This document shows positions 39,701-47,617 of a stretch of 64,000 nt of DNA, one piece after another; position 1 is the stretch's first letter, and every line of letters begins with the position of its first letter. The position numbers and the translations under genes were made by a program. The DNA lies in the NCBI RefSeq assembly GCF_026017845.1, contig NZ_CP100416.1:8797248-8861247 (forward strand). Reading direction: 5' to 3'. The DNA comes from Amycolatopsis mediterranei. Lineage in GTDB: Bacteria; Actinomycetota; Actinomycetes; Mycobacteriales; Pseudonocardiaceae. The notes under the pieces were generated by a model, which worked only from the letters and a program-made list of their open reading frames with translations, made no database searches and was not told where the DNA came from.

Positions 39701-39965
39701 GACCAGACTCCGCCTGTTCGACACGGGAGTAACAGACCTGCGCCCCCTGGCCGACCTGCCGCTCACCATGATCAAATTCAGGAATACGAAGGTGCCCGGC
39801 CTTCGCCCCCTCGCGGCCATGAGCCAGCTGGAAACAGTCGCCTTCGAATGGGTGACCGAGCCCGTGGACCTCAGTCCGCTGGCCGACCTGAAACTGACCA
39901 TCGAGGCCAAGGACACCCAGCTCGTCGGCACCGACAAACTCGGCCCCGGCATCAAGCTGAGCTAA
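36774..39965 (+). CDS. NACHT-domain STAND NTPase with C-terminal leucine-rich repeats
   Basis: A 1063-residue bacterial NLR-like protein. Residues 1-200 are a helical N-terminal region of the kind found before bacterial NACHT modules (NNH-like). Residues 280-560 are the NACHT NTPase, with Walker A GEAGSGKTT (290-298), Walker B MILVDGVDEV (to about 377) and a sensor Arg in VVTSR. A helical region follows (FVHRTFQECLAA, typical of NACHT), and from about residue 800 leucine-rich repeats (DLAPLSDHPGLVDV, SLNGLQKLRMLSL). TTG 36774 has GGGAGGA upstream. Known bacterial NACHT proteins protect against phage. No effector nuclease or protease domain is evident. It overlaps rdgB's stop by four bases. 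Confidence 0.9.
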   Translation: MTSLEGPALKLGGQIASAAAKSWLQRRKAGLERSAELVELAAGELKGPLERAKLENLVQHIGMQVAEQLEPVLADRFSTLPSHEIEAAFLAVEDALSKADLSDEALLATDADPEQLARKIREDLPALAADRLFAPKTAALYELALDQACRHLVQVVRHLPSFPPRALAEVLGRLGRQNEQLEELLARVPKTSLATPEGIDRDAEFETTYLGLLAHELDRLELLGLTMDDQPALPLTVAYLSLSVSPEGEARQADHQTDERWFEKRRRPAGSANMRVETALGGAPRILIRGEAGSGKTTLLDWLAVTAARTGFTGKLAEWNGRVPFPIRLRSFAADPLPRPEEFVRHIAPVLAPPEGWARRVLAAGRAMILVDGVDEVGANHRREVKAWLRELSLAFEDTLFVVTSRTAAADQRWLAQEGFGCVLLEPMSSDDIEALVARWHKAAATGGTIRQGTDLPAVQRRLLNQLDSRPHLRTLAASPLLCAMLCALNLAHRSELPRDRMDLYRKALSMLLHLRDAERKIGVLLTEAQKQVLLGDLAWRLSLASKVELPKDRVREHIARRLPSLPHVDHTPDDVLNHLLERSGVLREPVRDRVDFVHRTFQECLAANEATEQDHLETLIDRAHLDTWWETIVMACGHAKHHQAGTLLTGILDRADEEPRHTRHLRLLAAACLETVSNADLDVIARVEAVIREQLVPPRSLKETRSLASIGDRVLRYLPERLDGLSDAVAAASVRAAALTAGTEALKLLRNYAQDSRLAVQKQLTQAWQYFDPERYAAEVLADSPLADGVATVEAVRLLPHVRHLKNLAGLSVTLPPSERQADLGALGGLPCLTQVDALFHHTTVVDLAPLSDHPGLVDVALYFAHRFTNVRSLNGLQKLRMLSLFRQSPWHSIDAFGDLTSLTFLALDELRKIEDFAALTSLTNLRTLQLWGVRTKTLASSPPLPMPSKIDLFHQGTKEKLIDAAAIAHCFPRATRLRLFDTGVTDLRPLADLPLTMIKFRNTKVPGLRPLAAMSQLETVAFEWVTEPVDLSPLADLKLTIEAKDTQLVGTDKLGPGIKLS

Positions 39966-40564
39966 GCCAGCTCGCGCAGCGCCGGCAGCAGCGCCCGCAA
40001 AGCCAGCCCCCGGTGCGAAACCGCGTCCTTCTCCGCCGGGTCCAGCTCTGCCGACGTCCGGCTTTCGCCGTCCGGCCGGAAGATCGGGTCGTACCCGAAC
40101 CCGTTCGTCCCGCGGCGCTCGCGCACCAGCGTCCCGCGCCACTCGCCCCGGACCAGCGTCTCCTCGCCCGACGGCAGCACCAACGCCGCAACGCAGACGA
40201 ACTGCGCCCCGCGTCGCTCATCGGGCACGTCGGAAAGCTGCCCCAGCACCAGATCCAGGTTCGCCTCGTCGTCGCCGTGCCGCCCGGACCACCGAGCCGA
40301 GAGCACGCCTGGCATCCCGTTCAACGCGTCGATCGCGATCCCCGAGTCGTCCGCGATGGCGGGCAAGCCCGTCGCCGCCACCGCGTCGCGAGCCTTCGCC
40401 ACCGCGTTGCCTTCGAAGTCCGGAGCCGTCTCGGGCGCCTCGGGAAAGTCCGGCACGTCCGCGAGGCCGAGCACCTCGAGGCCCGAAAGACCTTCCGCGG
40501 CAACGATCCGCCGCAGCTCGCCGAGCTTCTTCGCGTTGCGCGTCGCCAGAAGCAGCTTCGTCAC
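39962..40564 (-). CDS. rdgB: RdgB/HAM1 XTP/dITP pyrophosphatase
   Basis: A 200-residue non-canonical purine NTP pyrophosphatase that removes ITP, dITP and XTP from the pool. It has LLLATRNAKKLGELRRI at the start, the ADDSGIAIDALNG catalytic loop, GVLSARWSG, and GTNGFGYDPIF. Its GTG overlaps the rph stop (GTGA), the conserved rph-rdgB coupling (Rv1340-Rv1341 in M. tuberculosis). It is the last gene of a five-gene operon. Confidence 0.96.
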   Translation of the reverse strand: MTKLLLATRNAKKLGELRRIVAAEGLSGLEVLGLADVPDFPEAPETAPDFEGNAVAKARDAVAATGLPAIADDSGIAIDALNGMPGVLSARWSGRHGDDEANLDLVLGQLSDVPDERRGAQFVCVAALVLPSGEETLVRGEWRGTLVRERRGTNGFGYDPIFRPDGESRTSAELDPAEKDAVSHRGLALRALLPALRELA

Positions 40565-41337
40565 TTCGAGCCCTTCTTCTTGTCCGGACGCGGTTCCGGC
40601 AGCTCGCCCGGGTACGGCAGCGCCAGTGCCTCGTTCTGCAGCCGAGTCAGCTCCGCGCAGCCCGCGAGGGCCATGTCGAGCATCGTGTCCAAAGTGGACC
40701 GGGCGAAGGTCGCGCCCTCGCCGGTGCCCTGGACCTCGATCAGGGTGCCCGCGTCGGTGGCGACCACGTTCATGTCGACCTCGGCGCGCGAGTCCTCTTC
40801 GTACGGCAGGTCGAGCCGGACCCGGCCGTCGACCACGCCGACGCTCACCGCCGCCACCGACGACGACAGCGGCTGCGGGTCGTTGAGCCGGTTCGCCGCG
40901 CTCAGCCAGGTGATCGCATCCGCCAGGGCCACGTAACCGCCGGTCACCGCGGCCGTGCGGGTGCCGCCGTCGGCCTGGATGACGTCGCAGTCGATGACGA
41001 TCGTGTTCTCGCCCAGCGCCGCCAGGTCGATGCAGGCCCGCAGGGACCGGCCGATCAGCCGCGAGATCTCGTGCGTGCGGCCGCCGATCCGGCCCTTCAC
41101 CGACTCGCGGTCACCGCGCGTGTTGGTCGCGGACGGCAGCATCGCGTACTCGGCCGTCACCCAGCCGAGGCCGGAGCCGGCCCGCCAGCGCGGCACGCCT
41201 TCGGTGACGCTCGCCGCGCACAGCACCCGCGTGTTGCCGAATTCGATCAGCACCGACCCGGCCGGCCACTGCTGGAACCCCCGGGTGATCTTGATGTCGC
41301 GGAGCTGGTCGTCGTTCCTGCCATCTTTACGAGCCAC
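40561..41337 (-). CDS. rph: Ribonuclease PH
   Basis: A 258-residue phosphorolytic 3'-5' exoribonuclease that trims tRNA 3' ends. It carries RVLCAASVTEGVPRW, the RIGGRTHEISRLIGRSLRA active-site segment, CDVIQADGGTRTAAVTGG and VDLNYEEDS-like LPYEEDSRAEVD. Full length; active-site Arg and Asp residues are present. It is coupled to rdgB and 22 bp after the MBL gene. Orthologue of Rv1340 by sequence and synteny. Confidence 0.96.
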   Translation of the reverse strand: MARKDGRNDDQLRDIKITRGFQQWPAGSVLIEFGNTRVLCAASVTEGVPRWRAGSGLGWVTAEYAMLPSATNTRGDRESVKGRIGGRTHEISRLIGRSLRACIDLAALGENTIVIDCDVIQADGGTRTAAVTGGYVALADAITWLSAANRLNDPQPLSSSVAAVSVGVVDGRVRLDLPYEEDSRAEVDMNVVATDAGTLIEVQGTGEGATFARSTLDTMLDMALAGCAELTRLQNEALALPYPGELPEPRPDKKKGSK

Positions 41338-41359
41338 AGGTGCACTCTATGACCGCCGT

Positions 41360-42127
41360 TCAGACGTCGTAGACGGCACCCTGCTTGACGACCTCGGCGC
41401 CGGGGAACCCGGCCGAAGCCTCGGCCAGCACTGCCCCGGCGTCGGTCCACGGCGCGATGTGCGTCAGCAGCAGCCGCCCGACGCCGGCGTCACGGGCCAG
41501 CTCGCCGGCCTGCTTGCCCGACAGGTGCACACCGATCGGCCGCTCCGCCGAGTCCGTCCAGGACGCTTCGGCGAGCAGCAGGTCGACGCCGTCGGCGAGC
41601 TCGTTCAGCGCCGGGCACGGCCCGGTGTCGCCGGTGAACGCGAGGATCCGGCCGCCGTAGGAGATCCGCAGGCCGTACGCCGGGGTCGGGTGGTCGACCT
41701 CGACCGCGACGACCTCGAACGGCCCGATCCGGGACGGCTCGGGCCGCAGCGGCCGGAAGTCGTAGACGTCGGAGAGGTCCGTGACGGCCCGCTCGGTCTC
41801 GTTGGGGGCGTAGGCGTTGGCCAGCCGGACCGGGGCGTCCGGCGGGGCGTACAGCGGCAGCAGCCGCGGGCGCGCCGGGTACGGCGGCGCCGGGTGGTAG
41901 CGCCGCAGGACGGTGAGTGCGCTGACGTCGGCGCAGTGGTCGGGGTGCAGGTGGGTGAGCACGAGCGCGTCCAGGTCGAACGGGTCGGCCACGGATTGCA
42001 GCTGCGCGAGCGTGCCGTTGCCGAGTTCGAGGCCGAGCAGGAAGCCCTCGGCCTCGACCAGGTAACCGGACGCGGCGGCGTTCGGCCCGGGGATGCTGCC
42101 GGAGCACCCGAGGATGGTCAGTCGCAC
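41360..42127 (-). CDS. MBL-fold phosphodiesterase, Rv1339-type
   Basis: A 255-residue metallo-beta-lactamase-fold protein of the RNase Z-like group. The metal motif is THLHPDHCAD, then GDTGPCPALNEL and HLSGKQAGELA and LLTHIAPWTD. Its position between murI and rph matches M. tuberculosis Rv1339, reported to be an atypical class II cAMP phosphodiesterase; that function is inferred here. GTG 42127 is 29 bp after murI. It probably lowers cAMP in the cytosol. Confidence 0.88.
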   Translation of the reverse strand: MRLTILGCSGSIPGPNAAASGYLVEAEGFLLGLELGNGTLAQLQSVADPFDLDALVLTHLHPDHCADVSALTVLRRYHPAPPYPARPRLLPLYAPPDAPVRLANAYAPNETERAVTDLSDVYDFRPLRPEPSRIGPFEVVAVEVDHPTPAYGLRISYGGRILAFTGDTGPCPALNELADGVDLLLAEASWTDSAERPIGVHLSGKQAGELARDAGVGRLLLTHIAPWTDAGAVLAEASAGFPGAEVVKQGAVYDV

Positions 42128-42156
42128 GACGACACCCTAAGCGTCCACCGCCGCGA

Positions 42157-42963
42157 TCACGCGGTGGTGGGAGCGAGGACACCCGGGGCGAACCCCATGA
42201 ACCGCTGGGCGAGCCGGGTGAACGGCTCCGCCGACCCGGTGGCGAGGAACTCGTGCCGCGGCGGGGTGTCCCGCGTGGTCAGCAGGTCCCCCTCGGTGAG
42301 CACGCGGACGAGGTCCTTGGCGGTCTCGTCCGCGCTCGACACGAGCGTGACCTCCTGGCCCATCACGATCTGCAGCACTCCTTGCAGCAGCGGGTAGTGC
42401 GTGCAGCCGAGGACAAGCGTGTCGACCTGGGCGTCGAGCAGCGGCTGGAGGTAGCCCTGCGCCAGCCCGAGCACCTGGCGCCCGGTCGTGATGCCGCGCT
42501 CGACGAAGTCGACGAACCGCGGGCAGGCGACGCTGGTGAGCGTGATGGCGGGCGCCGCGGCGAAGGCGTCTTCGTAGGCCCGCGACCGCACGGTGCCCTC
42601 GGTGCCGATCACGCCGACGCGGCCGGTGTGCGTCGCCACGACGGCGCGGCGCACGGCGGGCAGGACGACCTCGATCACCGGGACGTCGTAGCGCTCGCGC
42701 GCGTCGCGCAGGCAGGCCGCGGACGCGGTGTTGCAGGCGATCACCAGTGCCTTCACCCCGCTCTCCACGAGCTCGTCGAGCGCCGCGAGCGCGTAGCTGC
42801 GGGCGGTGGCGATCGGGAGCGGGCCGTACGGGTTGTGCGCCGTGTCGCCGACGTAGCGGAGCTGCTCGGCGGGCAGCTGCTCGAGGATCGCCCTCGCCAC
42901 CGTCAGCCCGCCGACGCCGGAATCGAACACGCCGATCGGGGCATCAGCGGGCGGAGACGTCAC
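42157..42963 (-). CDS. murI: Glutamate racemase
   Basis: A 268-residue enzyme making D-glutamate for peptidoglycan. It has IGVFDSGVGGLTV with the catalytic Asp, NPYGPLP, the two catalytic Cys residues (Cys77 in ACNTAS and Cys186 in GCTHYP), and His188. GTG 42963 overlaps the rhomboid stop by four bases. Orthologue of Rv1338. As an essential wall-precursor enzyme in an operon with rph and rdgB, it keeps a mycobacterial-like order. Confidence 0.96.
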   Translation of the reverse strand: MTSPPADAPIGVFDSGVGGLTVARAILEQLPAEQLRYVGDTAHNPYGPLPIATARSYALAALDELVESGVKALVIACNTASAACLRDARERYDVPVIEVVLPAVRRAVVATHTGRVGVIGTEGTVRSRAYEDAFAAAPAITLTSVACPRFVDFVERGITTGRQVLGLAQGYLQPLLDAQVDTLVLGCTHYPLLQGVLQIVMGQEVTLVSSADETAKDLVRVLTEGDLLTTRDTPPRHEFLATGSAEPFTRLAQRFMGFAPGVLAPTTA

Positions 42964-43589
42964 GCTTCGAGATTACCCGGGGCGGCCTTGCCCGCCCGGC
43001 GGGTGGTCAGCCAGGCCGCGAGAACGCCGGCCAGCGCGCCGAAGAGGTGGCCCTGCCAGGAGACGCCGGGGTTGCCCGGCAGCAGCCCGGCCAGCATGCC
43101 GCTCCACACGCCGAGCAGGACGACGGCGACCAGGATCTGGCCGGCCGCGCGGTTGAACAGGCCGCGGACCAGCAGGTAGGCGAGCCAGCCGAAGGCCAGC
43201 CCGGACGCGCCGACGGTGACGCCGTCCGACGGCCCGATCAGCCACACGCCGAGCCCGGAGACCACCCAGATGATGGCCGTGACCAGCGCGAACCGGCCGA
43301 TTCCGGCGGCCATCGCGAGGAAGGAGAACACCAGCACCGGGACGGTGTTCGCGAACAGGTGCGACCAGCCCGAGTGCAGGACCGGGGCGAACAGCACGCC
43401 GTCCAGCCCGGACAGCGCCCGCGAGTGAATGCCGCCCTGGTCGAGGTGACCGGGGAGGATGACGTCGACCAGCTCGACCAGGTACAGCAGCAGGGTGAAC
43501 GACAGCGCGACGATCGCGGCCGCCACCGGCTTCGGCGGCAGCACGCGCTTGGCGGCGGCGGTTTCCGGGGCGGGGCTCAAGGTGCTCAC
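42960..43589 (-). CDS. Rhomboid-family intramembrane serine protease
   Basis: A 209-residue six-helix membrane protein. The catalytic Ser lies in VGASGLAFGW and the catalytic His in WQGHLFGALAG; the HSGWSHLFAN loop is also conserved. It should cleave transmembrane substrates within the membrane. Orthologue of Rv1337 by position. First gene of the rhomboid-murI-MBL-rph-rdgB operon; GTG 43589 follows a 91-bp divergent spacer shared with the N-acetyltransferase gene. Confidence 0.93.
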   Translation of the reverse strand: MSTLSPAPETAAAKRVLPPKPVAAAIVALSFTLLLYLVELVDVILPGHLDQGGIHSRALSGLDGVLFAPVLHSGWSHLFANTVPVLVFSFLAMAAGIGRFALVTAIIWVVSGLGVWLIGPSDGVTVGASGLAFGWLAYLLVRGLFNRAAGQILVAVVLLGVWSGMLAGLLPGNPGVSWQGHLFGALAGVLAAWLTTRRAGKAAPGNLEA

Positions 43590-43680
43590 CCTTCGAGGCT
43601 ACGGCGGGCCGCGGCCACTCCACCTCGGGTGAAATCCCTGATCCGGGAGTTTTGTCGGTGGTCATCGCTACCGTGGCGGC

Positions 43681-44532
43681 ATGGGGAACTTCGACGTCAC
43701 CGGATACCTGCAGCGGCTCGGCCTCGACGCGGAGCCGCCGGGCGCGGACGCCCTGCGGCGGCTGCACGCGGCCCACGTGGAACGGGTGCCGTACGAGCCG
43801 CTGGAGATCCAGCTCGGGCGGACGACCTCGCTCGAGCCGGCGGCGTCGCTGGCGCGGATCCTGCGGGGCCGCGGCGGGTACTGCTACCACCTGAACGGGG
43901 CGTTCTCGGCGCTGCTGCGCGCTCTCGGCTACCAGGTCACGCGCCACCACGGCGGGGTGCAGGGCAGCGCCGCGGACGCGCCGAACGTCGACCGGAACCA
44001 CCTGGCCCTCACCGTCACCGGCCTGCCCGAGGACCCGTCGGCGACCTGGCTGGTCGACGCCGGGCTGGGTGACGGCATCCACGAGCCGCTCCCCCTCCGG
44101 GAAGGCACGTACGTCCAGGGGCCGCACACCTACCGGCTGCGGCCGTCGGAGGTGGCGCCGGGTGGCTGGCGGTTCGACCACGACCCCTCGGGCAGCTTCA
44201 CCGGCTTCGACTTCGCGCCCGGCCCGGCGGAGATGGCCGACTTCGCCGAGAAGCACGCGTGGCTGTCGACGGCGCCGGAGTCCGGGTTCGTGCGGGTCTG
44301 CGTGCTCCAGCGGCGCGACGCGGCCGGCGTCGACACCCTGCGGGCGCTGACCCTGAACCGGCACGGCGCCAAGGAGCTGATCGAGTCGCCGACGGCGTGG
44401 TGGACGGCGGCGGCCGACGTGTTCGGCGTCTCGCCGGCGCAGTTCACCGACGAGGAGCGCGCCCGGCTGTGGCGGCAGGTCGTCGCGCAGCACGAAGCAC
44501 ACACGGGCGGCGAGGCGGTGGTCAGCGTGTGA
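43681..44532 (+). CDS. nat: Arylamine N-acetyltransferase
   Basis: A 283-residue acetyl-CoA-dependent N-acetyltransferase with a complete triad: Cys68 in RGGYCYHLN, His107 in NVDRNHLAL and Asp126 in LVDAGLGDG. It may acetylate arylamines or hydrazines; in mycobacteria NAT also touches sterol-derived acyl-CoA. It lies in a segment that interrupts an otherwise Mtb-like gene order. Convergent with the racemase, overlapping by 11 bases. ATG 43681. Confidence 0.93.
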   Translation: MGNFDVTGYLQRLGLDAEPPGADALRRLHAAHVERVPYEPLEIQLGRTTSLEPAASLARILRGRGGYCYHLNGAFSALLRALGYQVTRHHGGVQGSAADAPNVDRNHLALTVTGLPEDPSATWLVDAGLGDGIHEPLPLREGTYVQGPHTYRLRPSEVAPGGWRFDHDPSGSFTGFDFAPGPAEMADFAEKHAWLSTAPESGFVRVCVLQRRDAAGVDTLRALTLNRHGAKELIESPTAWWTAAADVFGVSPAQFTDEERARLWRQVVAQHEAHTGGEAVVSV

Positions 44533-45244
44533 CCGGGGCCGGCGGCAGCGGGGTCTTGCCGAGCGCGAAGCCGACGGCGGCGTCGGCGTGCAGGCGGGTG
44601 GTGGGGAACGTCGGCACCGGGCTGTCCTGCGGCCCGACGAGCAGCTCGATCTCGGTGCAGCCGTAGATGACGCCCTCGGCGCCCGCGCCGGCCAGCCGCG
44701 CGATCACGCCGCGGTAGGCCTCGCGCGACTCGGGCTTCACGACGCCGAGCACCAGCTCGTCGTAGATGATCCGGTGCACGAGGTCGCGGTCTTCCGCGCT
44801 GGGCACGAGCACGTCGAGCCCGTGCGCGGCGAGGCGGTCGCGGTAGAAGGGCTGCCCCATGGTGAAGCCGGTCCCGAGCAGCCCGACGCGGCGGACACCG
44901 GCGGCCTTGATGGCCGCGGCGGTGGCGTCGCCGAGGTGCAGCAGCGGGATGCCGAGGCCGTCTTCCAGCCGGTCGGCGACCTTGTGCATGGTGTTGGTGC
45001 AGAGCACGACGAAGCCGGCCCCGGCGGCTTCGAGGGCCTTGGCGGCCCGGTTCAGCTCGGCACCGGCGTCGTCCCAGCGGCCGTCGGCCTGCATGGCTTC
45101 GATCGCGGCGAAGTCGACGGAGTAGAGCACGGTGTGCGCAGAGTGGAACCCGCCGAGCGCGGCCTTCACCCGCTCGTTGACGAGCCGGTAGTACTCGATC
45201 GAGGATTCCCAGCTCATCCCGCCGAGCAGCCCGATGACCTTCAT
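44522..45244 (-). CDS. Aspartate/glutamate racemase family protein
   Basis: A 240-residue Asp/Glu/hydantoin-racemase-fold protein. It begins VIGLLGGMSWESSIEYYRLV, typical of aspartate racemase and YgeA-like broad-specificity racemases. The two catalytic Cys are in VLCTNTMHKV and IYGCTEIELLV. It would supply a D-amino acid, distinct from murI nearby. ATG 45244 is 10 bp from the divergent MBL pseudogene start, so the two probably shared a promoter region. Confidence 0.9.
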   Translation of the reverse strand: MKVIGLLGGMSWESSIEYYRLVNERVKAALGGFHSAHTVLYSVDFAAIEAMQADGRWDDAGAELNRAAKALEAAGAGFVVLCTNTMHKVADRLEDGLGIPLLHLGDATAAAIKAAGVRRVGLLGTGFTMGQPFYRDRLAAHGLDVLVPSAEDRDLVHRIIYDELVLGVVKPESREAYRGVIARLAGAGAEGVIYGCTEIELLVGPQDSPVPTFPTTRLHADAAVGFALGKTPLPPAPVTR

Positions 45245-45254
45245 ACTCCCCAGC

Positions 45255-45834
45255 ATGCCCGAACTGCGCACGGCGTTCGCCGGGGTGTCGAACGTCCTGG
45301 TCACCGACGGCACCTCCGGCGTGCTCGTCGACGGCTTCTTCTCGCGGCCATCGCTGCTGAAGCTGGGGAGGCGGGTGGCGCCGGACCGCGGCCGGATCGA
45401 GGAGGCCCTGAGCCGTCTCGGTGTCACGGCGCTCGATGCCGTCCTCGTGACGCATTCGCACGTCGACCACGTGCTCGACGCGCCGGTCGTCGCCGAGCTG
45501 ACCGGCGCCACGCTGGCCGGCTCGCCGTCGACCCGGAAGGTCCAGAAGGGCTACGGCCTGGCCGCCGAGCCGTCCGGCTGCCGGCCAAGGCCTTCAAGAC
45601 CGGGCGGTGCTACTCGTTCCACATCGCGCACGCGGTGGGGAACGTGCTGGTCCACGCCTCGGCGAACGTCATCCCCGGCGCGCTGACCGGCTACGACGCG
45701 GACGTCGTCCACCTCGGCTCAAGCTGCTGCCGAAGCCGTTCGACGACGTGAGGGCAACCATGGCCACCTTCGAGCGGCTGGCGCGGGCCGACGGTGTCCA
45801 CCTCGCCCTGCCCCCGCTGTGGGAGGCCGGGTGA
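45255..45834 (+). pseudogene. Decayed MBL-fold metallohydrolase gene
   Basis: The first frame starts at ATG 45255 and encodes a plausible N-terminus with the metal motif THSHVDHVLD. Homologous-looking sequence then moves to a second frame near 45580-45720 (LPAKAFKTGRCYSFHIAHAV, then NVLVHASANVIPGALTGYD) and a third frame after 45721 (LLPKPFDDVRATMATFERLA) to the stop at 45834. At least two frame changes, plus an overall span of about 190 codons where relatives are longer, indicate deletions. Sequencing error is the alternative. It would have been a metal-dependent hydrolase. Confidence 0.8.
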
Positions 45835-45835
45835 T

Positions 45836-46786
45836 TCAGGCCCAGAGCTGCCCGTCGAGCCGCTCGGCCGCCTCGTCGAGCGACCCCGCGTACGCCCCCG
45901 TCGAGAGGTACTTCCACCCGGCGTCCGCCACGACGAAGGCCACGTCCGCCACCTCGCCGCGCGCCGCGGCCTTCTCGGCCACCGCCAGCGCCGCGTGCAG
46001 CACCGCGCCCGTCGAAATCCCCGCGAAGATGCCTTCGTGCTCCAGCAGTTCCCGGGTGCGCCGCAACGCGTCGTACGCCCCCACCGAGAAGCGGCCGTTG
46101 AGCACCGAAGGGTCGTACAGCTCCGGCACGAACCCCTCGTCGAGGTTGCGCAGGCCGTACACCAGCTCGCCGTAGCGGGGCTCGGCCGCGATGATCTGGA
46201 CGTCCGGCTTCGCCTCGTGCAGGTAGCGTCCGACGCCGACGAGCGTGCCCGTGGTGCCGAGGCCGCCGACGAAGTGCGTCAGCGTCGGCAGGTCCTTGAG
46301 CAGCTCCGGGCCGGTGCCGCGGTAGTGCGCGTCGGCGTTGGCCGGGTTGCCGTACTGGTAGAGCATCACCCACTCGGGGTTCGCCTCGGCCAGCTCCTTC
46401 GCCCGCCGCACCGCCTCGTTCGAGCCGCCCGCGGCCGGCGAGAAGACGATCCGCGCGCCGTAGGCCTGCAGCAGCTGCTTGCGCTCGGTGGAGGTGTTCT
46501 CCGGCATCACGCAGACCAGCCCGTAGCCCTTGAGCTTGGCCGCCATGGCGAGCGAAATCCCGGTGTTGCCCGACGTCGGCTCCAGGATCGTGGAGCCGCG
46601 GCGCAGCTTGCCTTCACGCTCGGCGGCTTCGATCATGGCCAGCGCGGGCCGGTCCTTGATCGAACCGGTCGGGTTGCGGTCCTCCAGCTTCGCCCACAGG
46701 CGCACGTCGTGCGTCGGGGAGAGCCGGGGCAGCCCGACCAGCGGCGTGCCGCCGAGCGCGTCGAGCAGCGACTCGAAGCGAGCCAT
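45836..46786 (-). CDS. cysM: Cysteine synthase CysM (CysO-dependent)
   Basis: A 316-residue PLP enzyme. Lys44 in NPTGSIKDR binds PLP, TSGNTG binds the substrate carboxylate, and GGLGTTGTLVG cradles the phosphate. With cysO and mec upstream it matches M. tuberculosis Rv1336, which uses O-phosphoserine and thiocarboxylated CysO to make cysteine, resistant to oxidative conditions. It starts three bases after the cysO stop. Orthology is well supported by sequence and context. Confidence 0.95.
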   Translation of the reverse strand: MARFESLLDALGGTPLVGLPRLSPTHDVRLWAKLEDRNPTGSIKDRPALAMIEAAEREGKLRRGSTILEPTSGNTGISLAMAAKLKGYGLVCVMPENTSTERKQLLQAYGARIVFSPAAGGSNEAVRRAKELAEANPEWVMLYQYGNPANADAHYRGTGPELLKDLPTLTHFVGGLGTTGTLVGVGRYLHEAKPDVQIIAAEPRYGELVYGLRNLDEGFVPELYDPSVLNGRFSVGAYDALRRTRELLEHEGIFAGISTGAVLHAALAVAEKAAARGEVADVAFVVADAGWKYLSTGAYAGSLDEAAERLDGQLWA

Positions 46787-46789
46787 CGA

Positions 46790-47062
46790 TCAGCCACCGG
46801 CCACGGCGGGCAGGATGGTCAGGGTGTCGCCGTCCTTGACCTCGGCCTCGAGCCCGCCGGCGAAGCGCACGTCCTCGTCGTTGACGTAGACGTTGATGAA
46901 GCGGTGCAGCTTCTCCTCCTTGACCAGGCGCGCCTTGATGCCGGCGTGCCGGGCCTCGACGTCGTCGATGACCTCGAGGACGGTCGCGCCTTTCGCCTCG
47001 ACGGACTTCTCGCCGCCGGTGTGGGTGCGCAAGATCGTCGGGATGGAGACGGTCACGGCCAT
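46790..47062 (-). CDS. cysO: Sulfur-carrier protein CysO (MoaD/ThiS-like)
   Basis: A 90-residue ubiquitin-fold sulfur carrier ending AVAGG. The C-terminal di-glycine becomes a thiocarboxylate that donates sulfur to CysM. Features are VSIPTILRTHTGGEKSV, HRFINVYVNDEDVRF and DGDTLTILPAVAGG. The flanking mec and cysM are its processing protease and acceptor enzyme. The ATP-dependent activating enzyme (MoeZ type) is not in this window. Confidence 0.95.
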   Translation of the reverse strand: MAVTVSIPTILRTHTGGEKSVEAKGATVLEVIDDVEARHAGIKARLVKEEKLHRFINVYVNDEDVRFAGGLEAEVKDGDTLTILPAVAGG

Positions 47063-47128
47063 GGGTTCTTACCTCCGGTGGGTTCCTACACGCAGACGCC
47101 GGTGGCGCGGCGGTTTATTCCGATCGGG

Positions 47129-47536
47129 TCAGTCGAGGATCTCGACCGGCTCCTCGGTGATCTCGGCGTCCACGATCCGGTACGACCGGAACTCGTGCAC
47201 ATCGGGTTCGCGGGTGGAGACGAGCACGTAGTGCGCGTCCGGCTCGGCGGCGATGTTCGCGTCGGTCCGCGACGGGTAGGCCTCGGTCGCGGTGTGCGAG
47301 TGGTAGATCACCACCGGCACCTCGTCGTTCGCGGCCATCTCGCGGTAGAGCTTCAGCAGGTCGCCGGAGTCGAACTCGTAGAACGTCGGCGACCGGGCCG
47401 CGTTGAGCATGGGGATGAACCGCTCGGGGGAATCCGAGCCTTCGGGCCCGGCGATCACCCCGCACGCCTCGTCGGGGTGGTCACGACGGGCGTGGGCGAC
47501 GATCTCGTCGACGAGTTCACGGCGGATCCGGAGCAC
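47129..47536 (-). CDS. mec: JAMM/M67 metalloprotease Mec
   Basis: A 135-residue JAMM-fold zinc protease. The motif HxH-x7-S-x2-D is complete (HSHTATEAYPSRTD), with an upstream Glu in DEACGVIAG. Mec (Rv1334) removes the new cysteine from the CysO-cysteine adduct. The start is GTG 47536. The 66-bp gap to cysO is the only sizeable one in this trio. Confidence 0.94.
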   Translation of the reverse strand: MLRIRRELVDEIVAHARRDHPDEACGVIAGPEGSDSPERFIPMLNAARSPTFYEFDSGDLLKLYREMAANDEVPVVIYHSHTATEAYPSRTDANIAAEPDAHYVLVSTREPDVHEFRSYRIVDAEITEEPVEILD

Positions 47537-47617
47537 ACCGACATCTTAGTTGGTGGACAAAGCCGGTCCAGATGTTGAGATATACCGCTCACCAGCCGTT
47601 CCTGGGATACTGACCGG

